From: Cryptomeria japonica
Lineage: Eukaryota; Streptophyta; Pinopsida; Cupressales; Cupressaceae
Direction of reading: 5' to 3'
Assembly: GCF_030272615.1 (NCBI RefSeq)
Contig: NC_081412.1
Span: 665,988,352-666,048,351, forward strand
DNA: 60,000 bases
Shown here in pieces: positions 49,761 to 59,394 of this stretch. The notes beneath the pieces were generated by a model. The model saw only the letters and a list, made by a program, of their open reading frames with translations. It did no database searches and was not told where the DNA came from. Positions within the stretch are counted from its first letter, which is position 1; every line of letters begins with the position of its first letter. The translations under genes and the position numbers were made by a program.

Positions 49761-49978
49761 TAGACATGACCGATCAAGGCATTGCTTGATCCTCCCCACT
49801 TGCATATACATACCAATCGGCATTTGTGAGGACATCGAAATCAATAAATGCTCCTCTCACCTGCAATATAAAAGAAGATAATCAGACTTATCATATAAAA
49901 TAGATAATACATAGATAAAAGTAAAGATAAACTAGAATATAACTTGCATATTGAATTGAGAATTGAACATCATTTACA

Positions 49979-49990
49979 TGGTATTAGAGC
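49979..49990 (+). other. Copia primer binding site
   Basis: TGGTATTAGAGC is one base away from the common tRNA-Met primer site TGGTATCAGAGC and follows the LTR end directly. Confidence 0.85.
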
Positions 49991-50070
49991 TATAGTTAAA
50001 TCAAACCTGAGGCTGTTCAATTTTGTGGAAAATTCAAAACAAGCATATGTTCAACATCACAATTCTTCTA

Positions 50071-50949
50071 ATGGCTAGCGCTATCAGATTTGAAGATAGA
50101 CTTGGAGGAGGTGATGACTTCTCAGCATGGAAGTTCATAATTCAGATGATTCTAAAAGAAAATAAAGTCGAATCATTTGTAAAAATTGAAACTGCAGAAC
50201 CAGAGACTAAACCTGACAAAACAACTTGGAGAGAGGGAAATGAAAAGGCCATCAAAATCATAGTTGATGGGGTGAGAAATAATATTATGCCCATCATAAG
50301 GAAACATGAAACAACCTACAACATGTTCAAAGCACTTGAAGATGCATTTGAGATATCCAATGCTAGTAGAACCTTGGCTTTAAAAAGAGAAATAAATCAC
50401 ATAGCCATGATCAAAGGAGAATCAGTTAATGCCTACTTCATGCGAATATCAGCCCTAAGGGATGAACTAGCAACTCTTGGATATGAGATCCAAAGCAAAG
50501 AATTAACACTCATTGCTCTAGATGGGTTGCCTAGTATATGGGAAACATTCGTCCAAGGCATCAGTGCAAGGGATGAATTTCCAAAATTTGATAGGCTAAA
50601 GGCTGACTGTCTCCAAGAAGAATCAAGGCAAAATAAGAAAGGGATCAAGCAAAAGAATATAGATGAAGATCTCCAAGTTCTAAATACAAACTCAAACAAG
50701 AAAAGCAAGCAGAAACAATTTAGAAAGAGAAAAGGTCGTCATGGCAAGAACACCTTCAAGAAGGACCTTTCACAGATTCAATGTTACAGATGTGACAAAT
50801 TTGGGCACTATGTTGCCAAATGTCCAGAAAGAGCCAAACAACAAGCCACATTTGCCAAAACAGGAAAATCTAAAAGGGAAGAAGACCTCGAGAAGTATGT
50901 ACTCTATTCAGCACTCACAAACCAAGCATCAAACAAAGTTAACTCCTAG
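50071..50949 (+). pseudogene. Copia Gag
   Basis: I chose the ATG at 50071 (MASAIRFEDRLGGGDDFSAW), because the frame upstream to 50023 lacks family residues. A UBN2-type Gag domain (KALEDAFEISNASRTLALKR, then YFMRISALRDELATLGYEI) is followed by a basic linker and a zinc knuckle CYRCDKFGHYVAKC. Gag packages the element RNA into particles. The frame runs intact for 292 codons to a TAG at 50947, and the protease follows in the same frame. In the family the residue before VIDSG is usually Trp, so a TGG to TAG change is likely. Best-preserved Gag in the window. Confidence 0.85.
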
Positions 50950-51802
50950 GTGATCGACAGTGGCTCATCCAGACACATCACAGGATTCAGAGAAGTGCTA
51001 GACTCCATGATAGAGGAGAATGATGAGGAAGTAACTATCAGAGATGACTCCACACATCCAGTTAGAGGAGTTGGAACCTGCACCATCAAACTAAAGTCAG
51101 GTGTATCATTACAACTTAAAGGAGTACTATATGTCCCAGGCATCAAGAGAAACCTAGTCTCAATATCAGCACTGGAGGATAATGGATACAGAGTGATCTT
51201 CATGGACAACAGGAGTGTTGGCTTGGCCAAAGAATTCGTCCACCAAGAAAGCTAAAACTATTGGTCAAAGACAAGGCTATTTGTATTAACTATGCACAAA
51301 GCCCAACTTAGTCCTAATCCATGAAACTATAGATGCTAATGAAGTCTGGCATAGAAGACTAGGCCACCTGAATTTTAGAGCTTTATCATCAATGGGAAAC
51401 CTTGTCAGAGGCCTACCTAAGTTAAAGCAATATCATTCAGGGGCATGCAAAGGATGTGCCCTAGGTAAAAATACTAAGGGTGCTTTTCAAACTAGTACTA
51501 GGAAAACAAGTAAAATTTTAGAGTTAGTTCATTCTGATGTATGTGGACCCATGTTCGTACCTTCTTTAGGGGGATTTTTGTATTATGTAATATTTGCTGA
51601 TAACTACTCTAGGAAAACTTGGATCTACTTTCTGAAATGTAAAGAATCAGAAGAGATCCTCAATAGGTTTAAAGAATTCAAATCACTAACAGAGAACTAC
51701 TCAGGAAATAAAATTAAAACCCTAAGAACTGATAATGGGGGGAATACACATCAGAATTATTTAAAGATTTTTGTAAAAATTCAGGGATTAAGAGGGAGTT
51801 AA
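50950..51802 (+). pseudogene. Copia protease and integrase N-terminal part
   Basis: VIDSGSSRHITG at the start is the aspartic protease active site. A stop lies at 51253 and a frameshift between 51256 and 51330. The GAG-pre-integrase zinc-binding motif follows (VWHRRLGHLNF ... CKGCALGK), then the integrase core with HSDVCGPM and LRTDNGG, the first two catalytic Asp residues. A frameshift near 51740-51800 moves the reading to the next frame, where the catalytic Glu (VVERKNR) is found. Confidence 0.8.
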
Positions 51803-53562
51803 CAATACCTTATAATCCTCAACAAAATGGGGTAGTTGAGAGGAAAAATAGGACAATCGTTGAAGCTGCCAAAGCTGTGATTCTTGATCAGAATCTAAAT
51901 GTCAATCTTTGGGCAGATTCAACTAGCATTGCTGTATATATTCAAAACAGATGTCCTCACTCCCATCTTGAAGATAAGACCCTTGAGGAAGTCTTTACTA
52001 AATCAAAACTAGATATCAGCCACCTTAGGATATTTGGATGCCCGGTCTATATTCATGTACCTAGGGAGAAAAGATTAAAATTAGAGCCTTCTGGAAAAAG
52101 GGGAATCGTTGTAGGATATAGTGAAACCTCCAAGGCCTACAGGATCTATATACCTGGTCAAAAGAATATTGAACTAAGTAGGGATGTGATCTTTGAAGAA
52201 GACTTAGCCTTCAAAAGAGGTCAAAGCTCACTAGAACCTGAAGTCTATATCCCTACCCCTAGCATAGATGAAGATCCTACTCCTGAGCTTCAGAGGGAGA
52301 ATCCTGAGGAAACTATAGGTGAAACTCAAAACCCACCTAGAGAAAACCTCAAGAAAAGACCACTATGGGCCACCAAGACTGTAGCAGAAGCTTAGAAGTT
52401 TGTTGCTCCTTTAGGAACCTTTAGGGAAAGCAAAAGGCCTAATAAATTCACTAGCTATGTTGCCCTTATGAATGATCTCTCTAAAGCCGAACCAAACAAT
52501 GTATCAGATGCACTTGAACATCAAGTATGGAAGGATGCCATGTCTGAAGAGTATCAGTCCATTATGAAGAATGATGTTTGGGAGATTGTTCCTAGGCCAA
52601 CTAAGAAATTTGTTGTTTCATCTAAATGGCTTTTCAAGATCAAACATGCTGCAGATGGCAGTATTGAAAAACACAAGGCCAGATTTGTAGCTAGAGGGTT
52701 CTCACAAAGGAAAGGAATAGATTATGAAGAAACATTTGCACCTGTTGCCAGGTATACATCAGTAAGAGTTGTACTAGCCATTGCAGCAGCAAAGGGGTGG
52801 AAGGTACACCAGATGGATGTTAAGACAACATTTCTAAATGGTGAGATCTCAGAAGAAGTCTACCTAGAGCAACCTGAAGGGTTTGAAATTCATGATGCAG
52901 AGTCTCATGTGTGTAGACTCAAGAAAGCTCTCTATGGGCTTAAACAGGCTCCCAGGGCCTGGTATGAAAGAATTGACACCTATCTCTCAGAACTAGGCTT
53001 CTCTAAGAATGATGCAGATCCTAATCTCTACTACAAAAGAAATAAAGGTGATATGCTAATATTGATTTTATATGTTGATGACTTATTAATCACAGGAGAT
53101 GATCACCTTATAGATCAACGCAAGAAAGATCTATCCAAAGAATTTGATATGAAGGACTTGGGACTCCTTCATTACTTCCTAGGATCGGAAGTATGGCAGA
53201 ATTCTGATAACATTATACTAAACCAAGGAAAGTATACCTCAGACATTTTGAATAGATTCAAAATGCTAAACTGTAGGCCCATGACCTCTCCTATGGAAAC
53301 CAATTTACATAAACTTAAAGAAGCAGCAACAGAGTCACAATCCACTGACCCTACTCAATACAGACAGATGATTGTGTCCTTGATGTACCTAGTAAATACA
53401 AGGCCAGATATCTGTTATGCAGTTAATGCTCTAATTCAGTTTATGTGTGAACCTAAGGAGATACACCTGGTTGCAGTAAAACACATTATGAGATACTTAC
53501 AAGGTACCCTAAACCTTGGTCTCAAATATGTGAAAGTTGATATAGGCCTACATGGAACATAG
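51803..53562 (+). pseudogene. Copia integrase C-terminal part and reverse transcriptase
   Basis: Integrase ends with NPQQNGVVERKNR and the LRIFGCPVYIHVP tail. One in-frame TAG occurs at 52393. The RT (RVT_2 type) is complete: KWLFKIKHAADGSIEKHKAR, QMDVKTTFLNGEISEEVYLE, LKKALYGLKQAPRAWY and the catalytic LYVDDLLITG. The stretch is open from 52396 to the stop at 53560. It copies the element RNA into DNA inside the particle. Only the scattered stops and shifts prevent expression, so the insertion is fairly young. Confidence 0.85.
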
Positions 53563-54022
53563 ATTTACAGATTCAGATTGGGCTGGAAGTGTGATTGACA
53601 GGAAAAGCACTTCAGGGTGTTGCTTCAGTCTAGGTTCAGCCATGATATCTTGGATCAGCAGAAAGCAGTCTTCTGTAGCTCAAAGCTCCACCGAGGCCGA
53701 ATACATTGCAGGTTCTATGGCTGCCCGAGAGGCAGTATGGCTTAGGAAGTTGCTTGTGGGGTTGTTTGGAGAACCTATGAAAGCCACTGTTATTCATTGT
53801 GACAATCAGAGCTGCTTAAAACTTTCAGCAAATCCAGTGTTCCATGACAGGTCCAAGCATATTGAGATTCCATATCACTATGTGCAAGATATGGTTGACA
53901 GGAATGTGATTCAATTGGAATATGTTTGTGCAGGAGATCAGACTGTAGATATTCTAACCAAACCTCTTTCCAGAGTGAAGGTTGATCACTTCAGAAAAGG
54001 TTTAGGTATGATAGAAAGGTAA
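53552..54022 (+). pseudogene. Copia RNase H
   Basis: A one-frame shift near 53555 leads into FTDSDWAGSVIDRKSTSG, then SSTEAEYIAGSMAAREAVWL and HIEIPYHYVQDMV, ending DILTKPLSRVKVDHFRKGLG. The catalytic acidic residues (D in SDWAG, E in STEAEY, D in CDNQS, H-I-E) are all present. It is normally fused to RT. Confidence 0.85.
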
Positions 54023-54119
54023 TTTGCTCTGTAATCTGTATTTACATATCAATAAGATGTTTAATGTGTAAACTTCTTTGTCATGATAGGACATTTTGGA
54101 TTTTATCCCCTGGGTTCAT

Positions 54120-54455
54120 ATCTAAGAGGTGACGATCTCTCAAGATAATGAACACTTGTATGTAGACATTATAAGGTGACGATCTTATGATGTCCAAAGC
54201 AGTTATCATGTTGGATCTCTGGTATGTCATGGATGTGCCATGATTGTGTTGTGGTAAAACATTTGTATAAGATGTTAGTGCACATACCACAACTTGGATA
54301 AGATGAGAATTCAGTCATTCTTATATGTTTATCCTTAAGTATTGCATGTTTAGGCAATACTAATATCACATGCTTAGGTGATATCCTGCCATCACAAGAT
54401 TGATATGATGAACATTTGTATCACCTTTGTATCACGTGTTTAGGTGATACTTCAT
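54120..54455 (+). repeat. Series of hairpins with shared loops (copia 3' non-coding region)
   Basis: Between the RNase H stop and the 3' LTR lie at least seven inverted repeats. Two have loop 'gtgacgat': 54125-54140 and 54167-54192. Three have loop 'atgtttag', 'atgcttag' or 'gtgtttag': 54338-54361, 54363-54384 and 54429-54450. Two others are CATGG/CCATG at 54228-54242 and GTTGTGGTA/TACCACAAC at 54248-54293. Loops are alike while stems differ but stay complementary. Confidence 0.8.
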
Positions 54456-54570
54456 GTTATGTGATTAGGTGATATGATTTTTCTAAAAGAGACAGATTGT
54501 GTAAAGAATACTAACCATCATTTGAATTGTGATGCTTGATATATTGTTTTTCATTTATCTTACCTAGCTA

Positions 54571-54578
54571 AGAGGGAG
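54571..54578 (+). other. Polypurine tract of the copia element
   Basis: AGAGGGAG directly precedes the 3' LTR start at 54579 and would prime plus-strand DNA synthesis. Confidence 0.75.
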
Positions 54579-55340
54579 TGTAAGATAAATGATTGAATGA
54601 GAGATAAATGAAGTCTCTCATTCAATCATTTATCCTATCGTTAAACTATGAGGAAAAACTTCAAGCTATTGTTCCTTCATTTGATGATCATTCTTCTTTG
54701 TATATTTTCAATCTACTTAGTTCGATCAATGCTTGAACTATCGATGATCATATCATAGCACAGAATACCAATTAAATCGGTTTACATTATAACTGAGATC
54801 ACCAATTATTATCGGGCTAACCTATGTATTCCAATTTATATCGGTTGATATATTAAACAATGAACAACAATGGTTATCGGGATTAACTGATTTTTATCGG
54901 GTGTCAACTTTAGCATACACCGATTGGTATCAGATGATTAATTAAGCAAACACCAATTGGTATCGGGTAGCATGTTAAGTATACCCCGATTAGTATCGGG
55001 TAGCAAGTTAAGTATACACTGATTAATATCGGGCTTTTAATTAAAGTATACACTGATTGGTAATTATAACGATGAGTCAAAGGGTGCGATCAAGTAATGT
55101 CTTGATCGGTCATGTCTAAAAGACATGACCGGTCAAGGCATTGCTTGATCCTCCCCACTTGCATATACATACCAATCGGCATTTGTGAGAAGGACATCGA
55201 AATCAATAAATGCTCCTCTCACTTGCAATATAAAAGAAGATAATCAGACTTATCATATAAAATAGATGATACATAGATAAAAGTAAAGATAAACTAGAAT
55301 ATAACTTGCATATTGAATTGAGAATTGAACATTATTTACA
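54579..55340 (+). mobile_element. Copia 3' LTR
   Basis: The 762-bp copy starts TGTAAG and ends TTTACA. It carries the same 21-bp inverted repeat (54584-54634), the CCGAT/ATCGG units and the TATA box near 55228. It also retains a 63-bp hairpin (55088-55150) whose left arm is deleted from the 5' LTR. LTR differences are mostly single C/T and G/A changes, consistent with decay after insertion. Confidence 0.9.
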
Positions 55341-57385
55341 AGCCTGTCTTAGCTAACACCAATGCTTGGCTCAAAAGCAATGGCGTTAGGCTCATCAAAA
55401 TCAAGATTGGAAAAGAAGATGATTCTATAGGGCCTATTAGAGGCATGTCTGAAATTCAAGTTGATAACAAGGAAGGTGCTTCCTCTTCTACTACAAGGAT
55501 CAAGTTGAGAGTCAGCAGAGCAATGGTAATTCCTACCGAAGAAGTGACAGTGAAATGGAAAGAGAAACCACAGCTTCATACTCATCAAAATCAAGATTGG
55601 AAAAGAAGATGATTCTACAAGGCCTATTGGACACAAGTCTGAAATTAGAGTTGATAACAAGGAAGGTGCTTCCTCTTCTACTACAAGGATCAAGTTGAGA
55701 GTTAGCATAGCAATGGTGATTTCTCTTGAAGAAGTGACAGTGAAAGGGAAAGAGAGACCACAACTTCATATTCATGTCATTGATCCTGAAGATCCAGAAG
55801 AAGATGATGCTCCTAGATCCACAACTTCGGAGTCACCTCACGAAGTTCCTCCTCAAATCTCTTTGGATTTGCCTATGTCTCCTTTTGACACAAATGTGGA
55901 TTCTTTCTCCACTGTCCACATTGATCTTGTTCCATTAAGTATGAATGCAGAGAGTGTCATTCCAATTTCAGCAGCAAAACCATCTCTTGATCACACACAG
56001 GAAGATTTGCTGAATATCTTTGAGGATAACCCTACCCATGTCTCTTTGCTTGGATTGTCATTATCGGAGATTGATACTTCTATTTCTAGTTTTGACAAAT
56101 TCATGTTGCAGGCATCACATCCCCCAGTGACTAAACGGGCCATGGTTGCTGTTTAGACATAAACCTCTCCTAGGGTGACCACTATAGTTCAAACAAAAAC
56201 TGCTTCATCCCCACCTCTAGCTGCTTGAGGCAAATTCAATGGTCTTACCTCCATGGCTAAGCTCTTTCACTCCTAAGAGAAAGAAGTAGGAGATTTCTCC
56301 CGACATCTTAGATTTTCAGCAGCTAAAACAAACTAAACCCAAGGTTGCTAAAAAAGACAAAATAGTTTCGAGAGTGACAGTTGACAGCAACAAGATGAAA
56401 GTTGCAGAGATCGTTGAACCAATGGTAGATAAGCCACATGAAGAGATGCAAGCTTTTGACTACAAAATCACCAGGGTGGAGCTTGGTAAACAAACACATG
56501 CAGTTGTCATGCATGATGCTCAACATTCAGTGACTTCATTGGTGCAACGATATGATGAACTCCTAATGAAGAAAGACAAGTTAGAGGAAGAGAATTTGCA
56601 GCTCATCTCAGTTATTCAGAAGATCTCCAAGTCTTTTGAAGAAGGGACCAATCCTTTGACTTCTTTCAATACCAAAGAACCAGTTTGGTAAATTGAAAGA
56701 GCTGCTCAGAAAGTGCAAGCACTAGATTCTTGGGTTACTGATCTATGTGTTCGAGTCTTGGAGGAGGTTTTCCTGGTGATGGTCAAGCTGGAAATGATCA
56801 AAGAGAGATGGAATCAAACATTTGCAATGTTCAAACATAATCTGGAAAAGGTTGAAAGTAGCTTGAGAATTTGGCACAAGATGCCACAGGAAAAGCTGAA
56901 TGTTCTACAGGAGAATGGCATCCTTCCTACTAGAACCATGTATCTAGAATTTGGAAAACTTCTAGAAAATAAGTCCCTTGTCCTGAAATCACTTATTGAA
57001 GAAATTGATGATACTATGGGATTGCGCATGGAAGTGTTGCAAGATGTTGTTTCTCACTGTGAGAAAGTCTTTGTAAAATTGTAAATCAAAATGTGGAGTT
57101 GTTGCCAAAAGATGTTCTTTCAGATTTGAGAAGGAAGATTCAGCAGGAATGGCAGGATGAATAATTTTCAGTTGCATCAATCCAAGCCTTGGTGAAGTAC
57201 CAAATCTTTCCACAAGAAATCCAGGCTACTCTTGAGAGGCATAATCCTACAATTCTTAGTTTCAGTGATACCATTGTCAAAACAATGATTGTTGCTAAGA
57301 ACACCCATGAGCCAAATCGTGATGAGCTACAAGGAATTATCTAGAAGTTTGAAGAATACATGGTCAAACATGCTATCATATAAGT
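55341..57385 (+). pseudogene. Unit L2 protein, C-terminal half
   Basis: It continues the L2 reading after the copia insertion: LANTNAWLKSNGVRLIKIKI, then a 190-bp tandem duplication (55393 and 55583). Next come an acidic serine/proline-rich part (DPEDPEEDDAPRSTTSESPH) and a helical, probably coiled-coil part (LVQRYDELLMKKDKLEEENL). A long helical tail (LEKVESSLRIWHKMPQEKLN) runs to about 57385. Stops lie near 56155, 56690 and 57083. No known domain was recognised. The coiled-coil tail is inferred from heptad-like leucines. Confidence 0.45.
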
Positions 57386-57649
57386 GTTTTCAACACAGTT
57401 TATATTTCAGAATTGTAATTTCACAATTGTAGTTTTTCTTTTGACAAGTTTACTTGTAGAAACACTTTTGTAATTACAAGTTGATCACTTGCACTTTTGT
57501 AATTACAAGTAAGCTGATTACAAGTCAATTTAGAATAGGACTTGTAATCTTGAATAAGTCTTAGTTAGTAGTTGTAATAAGTTATGGTGGTTGAGAGAAT
57601 TTCTCAAGTTAGTTGGGATCCTCCCACCTTTTTCTCAAGACCTCTCTCC

Positions 57650-57657
57650 TATAAATA
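57650..57657 (+). promoter_or_regulatory. TATA box of unit L2
   Basis: TATAAATA lies in the same context as 12004-12011 in L1 and 791 bp before the unit end. The coding remnant lies upstream of it, so it would not be transcribed from this promoter unless the unit is terminally duplicated. Confidence 0.6.
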
Positions 57658-58400
57658 CTTGAGGGGGTCTATTGTACCTTTTTATCTTTTTGGAATCCAA
57701 GCAAACTCTGTAGGATTTTCTACTCATAAAGACTTTGAGCTTTATAGTTGTAAATTTGCCATCTTTGAGTAATACAAAAGAAGTGAGGAATTTCAGACTT
57801 GTGTTGAAGTCTTGCTTTGTCCCTTTGTGTTCTTGTGTCATTTTGGGTATAAATTTGTGCTTACTTTGAAGATTGTAGAAGGCTGCTAAAGAGAGAGCTT
57901 CACTTCATCTAATTGCAGACTTTGTGTTGCAGCTATTGGGAGTGGAATTAGTTGAAGAATTACAATTAGAGTTGAGAAGTATCTCAAGACTTTGTGTTTG
58001 TGATAAATTCTCATATAGATTAGTTTTAGAGTGCATTTTATTTGCAGACTTTGTGCTGTTGTATATTGCATTTGGTTCTGAAAGTTATTATTAGAAAAGG
58101 TTGATAGGATCACAGATATTCAAGACTTTGAGCTTGATATTGTTTTCCCGTCCCTGAGGAAGTGACAAAAATCTTTGGCTTTTCAGGAAACTTCATTTCC
58201 TCTTTTTCATTTTATGGTACAAGTTATTACTAATATTTGCTTTTAATTGCTATTCTTTTCTGTGAAGGGGAAAGAATATAGTTTTTCTTGAGAGAAGAAG
58301 GAAAACTGTTGTCCCATCCATATTAAATTAGTTTAGATAGGGGGAGCCTTCCCTTAGAATTAGGAGAGTATTTACTCACACGTTGTGGCTGAAATCCACA

Positions 58401-58430
58401 ATTTTGTACATCTGTTGAGGTGTACAAAAT
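58401..58430. repeat. 10-bp hairpin at the right end of unit L2
   Basis: ATTTTGTACA (58401-58410) and TGTACAAAAT (58421-58430) are exact inverted copies around 'tctgttgagg'. L1 has the same structure with one wobble difference just before its end. Confidence 0.75.
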
Positions 58431-58441
58431 TTCAACCAACA

Positions 58442-58661
58442 AATCTGCCCATCTTATTTATGTGGATCGATAATAATAATGTCATGTAATACATATTGGA
58501 AACAAATCGATGATCTTATTAGACAATTTTATTGAGACAATAATTTATTAATTCTAACAAGTCAATTAATGAATTATTAATTTGTCATATTATTAGAGCA
58601 AGATATACATATATCATATTATAATAAAATCAAATACCAGGTTCAGGTATGGCTCATGACA
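58442..58661 (-). mobile_element. Gypsy-2 right (5') LTR, remaining end
   Basis: This piece matches 36231-36452 of the left LTR and ends GGCTCATGACA, followed by the target duplication AAATA (58662-58666). The rest of this LTR is absent: it was split by L2, and its other part was not found. Confidence 0.75.
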
Positions 58662-59394
58662 AAATACAAAGTACAATATAACTTATGAAAGATGGATCAT
58701 TTATTCTAATATGCTTTTTGCACATGACAATGATAATAGGTCCGCGACACTCACAAAATGAGTACATATATTGTATTTTGCGGTTGGTTAAGATTACCAC
58801 TGTAACGGTCAAGTAACAACTACTCGTCAAGGACAATAAACACAATTACATAACATAAATTTATTTATGAAATAACTTCTACACATTTTATACCTTCGGC
58901 TAGCTAATATTTATTTATAAACAAACTTGGCACATTCTGCTGACCACATTTTGCAAGCTTTAATGTTGTTTACTAATGAATTCCCCATTTCTTGGTACAC
59001 CTTATAGAAAAAGTTGGGGTGATTCACTGTAGGAAATATAGTTTCCCAATAGCAGATACTTTCCTCAAGATGCCTATTGTTTACCACTACAACTGGTAAA
59101 TTAAATACAGAGAATAATAATGTACATGACAATGCATACCAGACACGACAGTAAAATATATCTTTATTCGCATATGCAACTATATCAGAGAAAAAGACTA
59201 GAGATGTTCGGCCAAGGATTACAATTGACCCGACTATATCGTACTATTTACCTTGCCGGCTGAGAGGTACACAACCATCAACCAACCGACGCATAAGTAC
59301 CTGAGAGTGACAACCCACTTAATACAATTATTTAATACACTGTCGGGTAACTAAAATTATCAAACATAACAATATGCGTTTTATGCCAACTACA
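58662..59394 (-). mobile_element. Gypsy-1 right LTR, part 2
   Basis: 'aaatacaaagtacaatataac' resumes the LTR interrupted at 35014 and matches 20700-21000. It ends near 'gccaactaca'. The stretch 58950-59380 has no counterpart in the left LTR. Confidence 0.65.

Larger units (their letters stand above)
49246..49978 (+). mobile_element. Copia 5' LTR
   Basis: The 733-bp LTR starts GGTAAGATAAATG (TGTAAG in the 3' copy) and ends CATTTACA directly before the primer binding site. It matches 54579-55340. Contents: a perfect 21-bp inverted repeat at 49251-49301, about seven CCGAT/ATCGG minisatellite units at 49465-49760, and a TATA box (TATAAAAG, 49866-49873). A 65-bp segment present in the 3' LTR is missing near 49760. 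The flanks AGCTT (49240-49244) and AGCCT (55341-55345) may be a degraded target duplication. Confidence 0.9.
46676..58441 (+). mobile_element. Unit L2 (relative of L1) with coding region, 5' truncated
   Basis: The left part matches L1 from about 10438 and the right part matches L1 to its last base (AACCAACA at 58441). The right flank AATCTGCCCATC continues the Gypsy-2 LTR. The first 1.1 kb expected from L1 is missing. L2 is interrupted by a copia element at 49246-55340. A TATA box is at 57650-57657. Unlike L1, it has about 3 kb of decayed protein-coding sequence upstream of that TATA box. Confidence 0.7.

Noticed and set aside
55349-55708. A 119-codon open frame on the - strand
   Set aside because: It is the antisense of the 190-bp tandem duplication in the L2 coding remnant and is internally repeated for that reason.
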